This document shows, piece by piece, positions 61,790 to 64,000 of a stretch of 64,000 nt of DNA. The notes beneath the pieces were generated by a model. The model searched no databases, was not told where the DNA came from, and was given only the letters and a program-made list of their open reading frames with translations. The translations under genes were made by a program, and so were the position numbers. Where the stretch lies: assembly GCF_022899355.1 (NCBI RefSeq), contig NZ_JALJCK010000006.1, forward strand, positions 1 through 64,000, in the 5' to 3' direction. This DNA is from Shinella yambaruensis (GTDB taxonomy: Bacteria > Pseudomonadota > Alphaproteobacteria > Rhizobiales > Rhizobiaceae). Each line of letters opens with the position of its first letter. The first letter of the stretch is position 1.

Positions 61790-62905
61790 TCAGGATATGC
61801 GAAGCTGGCTGGCGGGATCGAAGAACACCGCCTTGTCGAGGTTGAAGGCAAGGCGTGCCGTCTGGCCGGCGGCGATGCGCACGTCGGCGCGCAGGCGGGC
61901 AACGATCTCCTTGCCGCCGAGATGGGTGACGGCGAAGGTATCCGCGCCGGCCGGCTCCACCACCTCGATCAGGCAGTCGCCCTCGGCCACCGTGCAGGCA
62001 TTGCGGTCCGCGCCGTCCGGGTCGGTCAGCGCCTCGGGGCGTATGCCGAAGATCACGTCCTTGCCGCTATAGGCGGAAAGGCTGCCGGGTGCGTTGGGGA
62101 CGGACAGCACCAGCGGCTCGGCCTGATGGCGGGCGAGCGAGACGGCAAGGCCGGATCCGTTCTGCTCCACCTTGCCCTTGAGCAGGTTCATGGCGGGCGA
62201 GCCCATGAAGTCGGCGACGAAGGTGTTGGCGGGATTGTTGTAGATGTCCGCCGGCGAGCCGAATTGTTGCAGCACGCCGTCCTTCAGCACGGCGATCTTG
62301 GTGGCGAGCGTCATCGCCTCGATCTGGTCGTGCGTGACATAGACGATCGTCGTCTTCATGCGCTGATGCAGGCGCTTGATCTCCGTGCGCATGTCGACGC
62401 GCAACTTGGCGTCGAGGTTCGACAGCGGCTCGTCGAAGAGGAAGAGCTTCGGGTCGCGCACCAGCGCGCGGCCCATGGCGACGCGCTGGCGTTGGCCGCC
62501 GGAGAGCTGGCCGGGCTTGCGGTCGAGAAGATGGCCGATCTGCAGCATGTCGGCGACCTGCTTGATCGCCTTGTCGCGCTCCTCCTTCGGCACGCCGCGG
62601 ATCTCCATGCCGAAGGCGATGTTGCCGGCCACCGTCATGTTCGGATAGAGCGCGTAGGACTGGAACACCATGGCGATGTCGCGCTTGGAAGGGTGCAGGC
62701 CCGCGACCGAGCGGCCGTCGATGGCGATGTCGCCGGAGGTGATCGGCTCCAGCCCGGCGATGGTGTTGAGCAGCGTGGACTTGCCGCAGCCGGACGGGCC
62801 GACCAGCACGAGAAAGCCGCCCTGCTCGATCTCCAGGTTGATGTCCTTCAGAATTTCGAGCGCGCCGTAGGATTTGCGCAGGTTGCTGATCTTCAGGAAC
62901 GACAT
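61790..62905 (-). CDS. Carbohydrate ABC transporter ATP-binding protein (MalK/UgpC-like)
   Basis: A 371-residue ATPase. Walker A is GPSGCGKST, the signature [15 protein letters not shown] and Walker B LFLFDEPLSNLDAK, with TOBE/OB-like regulatory domains from about 240 on (FGIRPEALTDPD). This class energises sugar, polyol or glycerol-phosphate uptake. Encoded 4 nt after the second permease. Confidence 0.94.
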   Translation of the reverse strand: MSFLKISNLRKSYGALEILKDINLEIEQGGFLVLVGPSGCGKSTLLNTIAGLEPITSGDIAIDGRSVAGLHPSKRDIAMVFQSYALYPNMTVAGNIAFGMEIRGVPKEERDKAIKQVADMLQIGHLLDRKPGQLSGGQRQRVAMGRALVRDPKLFLFDEPLSNLDAKLRVDMRTEIKRLHQRMKTTIVYVTHDQIEAMTLATKIAVLKDGVLQQFGSPADIYNNPANTFVADFMGSPAMNLLKGKVEQNGSGLAVSLARHQAEPLVLSVPNAPGSLSAYSGKDVIFGIRPEALTDPDGADRNACTVAEGDCLIEVVEPAGADTFAVTHLGGKEIVARLRADVRIAAGQTARLAFNLDKAVFFDPASQLRIS

Positions 62906-62909
62906 GGGA

Positions 62910-63791
62910 CTATCCTTTCACGGCGCCGGACATCAGGCCGCGCACGAAGTACCGTCCGGAGACGATGTAGACGATGAGGGTGGGCAGCGCCGCGAGGATC
63001 GCGCCGGCGAAGTGCACGTTGTATTCCTTCACGCCGGTGGACGAGGAGACGAGGTTGTTGAGCGCCACGGTCATCGGCGTTGTCGCCGCGCCGGAGAAGG
63101 AGGCGCCGAACAGGAAGTCGTTCCAGATGTTGGTGAACTGCCAGATGACCGAGACGACGATGATCGGGCCGGAGGACGGCAGCAGGATGCGGTAGAAGAT
63201 CTGGAAGAAGCTTGCACCGTCGATCTGCGCCGCGCGCACCAGCTCGGTCGGGAAGTTTTCGTAGTAGTTGCGGAAATAGAGCGTCGTGAAGCCGATGCCG
63301 TAGACGACGTGCACGAGGATGAGGCCCCAGAGCGAGCCGGCAAGCCCGAGCATGCCGAGGATGCGTGCCATCGGGATGAGCACGATCTGAAACGGGATGA
63401 AGCAGGAGAGGAGAAGCAGGCCGAAGAAGACGTTCGAGCCCCGGAACTGCCACTTCGTCAGCACGTAGCCGTTCAGCGCGCCGATGATGGTGGAGATGGC
63501 GACCGCCGGCACGACCATCAGGATCGAGTTGATGAAGAACGGGCGCAACCCTGTCGGCTGCACGCCGATCTGCGCCGTCGACCAGGCCTGCAGCCAGGGC
63601 TCGATCGTCCAGACCTGCGGCAGGTTCAGCATGCCGCCCTGGCGGATTTCCTCCAGTGGCTTCAGCGAGTTCACCAGCATCACGTAGAGCGGCAGCAGGT
63701 AGTAGACCGCAAAGAGGATGAGCGCGATGTAGATCAGCGCGCGCGTCAGCCTGTTGTGCGAGATGACATTGTCGGGGTTTTGCGCGCTCAT
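62910..63791 (-). CDS. Carbohydrate ABC transporter permease (MalG-like)
   Basis: A 293-residue permease with six membrane segments and the coupling loop ELVRAAQIDGASFFQIFYRILLPSS. NGYVLTKWQFRGSNVFFGLL and CFIPFQIVLIPMARIL resemble glucose-type (GtsC) permeases, so an aldose is plausible. The ATG overlaps the stop of the partner permease as ATGA. Confidence 0.93.
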   Translation of the reverse strand: MSAQNPDNVISHNRLTRALIYIALILFAVYYLLPLYVMLVNSLKPLEEIRQGGMLNLPQVWTIEPWLQAWSTAQIGVQPTGLRPFFINSILMVVPAVAISTIIGALNGYVLTKWQFRGSNVFFGLLLLSCFIPFQIVLIPMARILGMLGLAGSLWGLILVHVVYGIGFTTLYFRNYYENFPTELVRAAQIDGASFFQIFYRILLPSSGPIIVVSVIWQFTNIWNDFLFGASFSGAATTPMTVALNNLVSSSTGVKEYNVHFAGAILAALPTLIVYIVSGRYFVRGLMSGAVKG

Positions 63792-64000
63792 CGGCCTTTG
63801 CCTCCGCGGATCTCGGAATAGAGGTAGGGGATGATGATCGAGAAGATCATGACCAGCATGATGATCGCCGAGGAGGCGCCGATGCCCATCTGGTTGCGGG
63901 TGAAGGTATAGGAATACATGAAGGTCGCCGGCAGCTCGGTCGCCTGGCCGGGACCGCCGCCCGTCAAGGCGACGACGAGGTCATAGGCCTTGATGGCGAG
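63788..64000 (-). CDS. Carbohydrate ABC transporter permease (MalF-like), C-terminal part
   Basis: The reverse strand is open from the window edge to TGA at 63788-63790 and encodes 70 residues. LAIKAYDLVVALTGGGPGQAT followed by TFMYSYTFTRN and a final hydrophobic segment is the typical C terminus of MalF-type permeases, which pair with the MalG-like protein. The rest, and probably the binding-protein gene, lie beyond the window. Confidence 0.9.
   Translation of the reverse strand, partial: LAIKAYDLVVALTGGGPGQATELPATFMYSYTFTRNQMGIGASSAIIMLVMIFSIIIPYLYSEIRGGKGR

Overview
The window is GC-rich, densely packed chromosomal-type DNA from an alphaproteobacterium, most likely a member of the Rhizobiaceae/Rhizobiales (Shinella-, Ensifer- or Rhizobium-like). 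This is an inference from the number of ABC importers, the protein families present and the rhizobial-style intergenic palindromes. Nearly all of it is coding, mostly in operons whose stop and start codons overlap by 4 nt. No rRNA, tRNA, CRISPR array or complete mobile element was seen; only the last 29 codons of an IS110-type transposase enter at the left edge.

Layout. 0.2-2.3 kb: Bax inhibitor-1 protein and an ECF sigma/anti-sigma pair. 2.4-8.2 kb (minus strand): an amino-acid/amide-type (LIV family) ABC importer with an alpha/beta hydrolase and a YqaA-like membrane protein. 8.4-13.2 kb (minus strand): a compact five-gene operon encoding an XRE regulator, a SARP-like TPR regulator, an 86-aa peptide ending in three tandem SGGFMDx units, a YcaO protein and a TfuA protein. 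It looks like a small RiPP pathway, probably thioamide-forming, and is the most novel element here. 13.3-15.7 kb: a cystine-type ABC importer. 15.9-22.4 kb (plus strand): an oligopeptide importer with fused ATPases, followed by a CofD/YvcK-like protein. 22.4-25.1 kb: a membrane CHASE-PAS-GGDEF-EAL protein.

25.3-51.2 kb is a catabolic island for phenylethylamine and phenylacetate. It has a PaaX-type repressor, paaJ, paaABCDE, an extra PaaA-like ferritin-fold protein, paaZ, a thioesterase, a TetR regulator (probably PaaR), paaK, paaI, paaG and paaN. It continues with a second LIV-type importer, a fused PaaF/PaaH-type protein, a FeaR-type activator, an aldehyde dehydrogenase and a periplasmic copper amine oxidase (TynA). 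Together these can take an aromatic amine to the aldehyde, to phenylacetate, to phenylacetyl-CoA, through the ring epoxide and oxepin to 3-oxoadipyl-CoA, and finally to acetyl-CoA and succinyl-CoA. Two near-identical palindromes, before paaJ and between paaG and paaN, are likely operators for one TetR regulator.

51.4-57.7 kb: a flavin disulfide oxidoreductase, a DUF4126 membrane protein, an osmoprotectant (OsmF/YehZ-type) importer and a Dabb protein. 57.7-64 kb (minus strand): two GMC oxidoreductases, an SDR dehydrogenase and a sugar ABC importer that runs off the right edge. A recurring detail is a strong hairpin directly after the substrate-binding-protein gene in all five importer operons where that gene is complete.
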